Source: JBBRVP01 sp038246785 (GTDB lineage Bacteria; Actinomycetota; Actinomycetes; Jiangellales; Jiangellaceae). Taken from it: a stretch of 12,524 bases of DNA. The notes beneath the pieces are model-generated. The model saw only the letters and a program-made list of their open reading frames with translations. It was not told the DNA's origin and did not search any database. This document shows, one piece after another, positions 12,510-12,524 of this stretch. Made by a program: the position numbers and the translations under genes. Every line of letters starts with the position of its first letter. Within the stretch, counting starts at the first letter, position 1. The stretch covers positions 1 to 12,524 of the forward strand of contig JBBRVP010000059.1 of NCBI GenBank assembly GCA_038246785.1. Direction: 5' to 3'.

Positions 12510-12524
12510 CCCGGGGACGGCGGC

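Overview
The window is very GC-rich DNA with GTG starts, 4-base GTGA/ATGA gene overlaps and actinobacterial hallmark genes: rbpA, and a separate lnt plus polyprenol-phosphate mannose synthase. It is almost certainly the chromosome of a high-GC Actinomycetota. I cannot place it below phylum with confidence.

Layout. (1) 1-779 is insertion-sequence debris. The start of an IS256-like transposase runs off the left edge, and its terminal repeat abuts an IS630-family transposase cut off after its first catalytic Asp, which indicates one IS inserted into another. (2) 847-2229 is a UMF1/Atg22-like MFS transporter. (3) 2230-2825 is rbpA, preceded by an excellent SigR/SigH-type promoter (GGAAC-N18-GTT). 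(4) 2826-3218 is a repeat-rich intergenic stretch holding a perfect 23-bp inverted repeat and three 18-bp G-rich tandem repeats. (5) 3219-5350 is a two-gene ABC exporter (NatA/NatB type). (6) 5383-8393, on the minus strand, is the operon lnt - ppm - fxsA (apolipoprotein N-acyltransferase, polyprenol-phosphate mannose synthase, FxsA membrane protein). It converges on the ABC genes. (7) 8394-8880 is a non-coding stretch full of hairpins, including a 24-bp perfect palindrome and the likely terminator of the next operon. (8) 8881-11650, on the minus strand, is a tightly overlapped operon kamD - kamE - kal: both subunits of a B12/PLP-dependent lysine 5,6-aminomutase and 3-aminobutyryl-CoA ammonia-lyase. 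(9) 11807-12472 is a divergent PlsC-type acyltransferase, followed by a 21-G homopolymer.

How the genes fit together. The lnt/ppm/fxsA block next to rbpA resembles the conserved neighbourhood around rbpA in mycobacteria and streptomycetes; lnt and ppm act on lipoprotein acylation and lipid-linked mannose. Here the ABC pair sits between rbpA and that block. The kamDE-kal operon encodes an early and a late step of the lysine degradation pathway known from clostridia (beta-lysine to 3,5-diaminohexanoate, then 3-aminobutyryl-CoA to crotonyl-CoA). The intermediate enzymes (kamA, kdd, kce) are not in this window. The predicted aminomutase active site is fully conserved. The kamD promoter looks leaderless, with inverted-repeat operator candidates just upstream.

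I saw no tRNA, rRNA, CRISPR array or recognisable riboswitch. The most unusual features are the regulated-looking B12-dependent lysine operon in an actinobacterium, the repeat cluster between rbpA and the ABC exporter, and the nested IS remnants.
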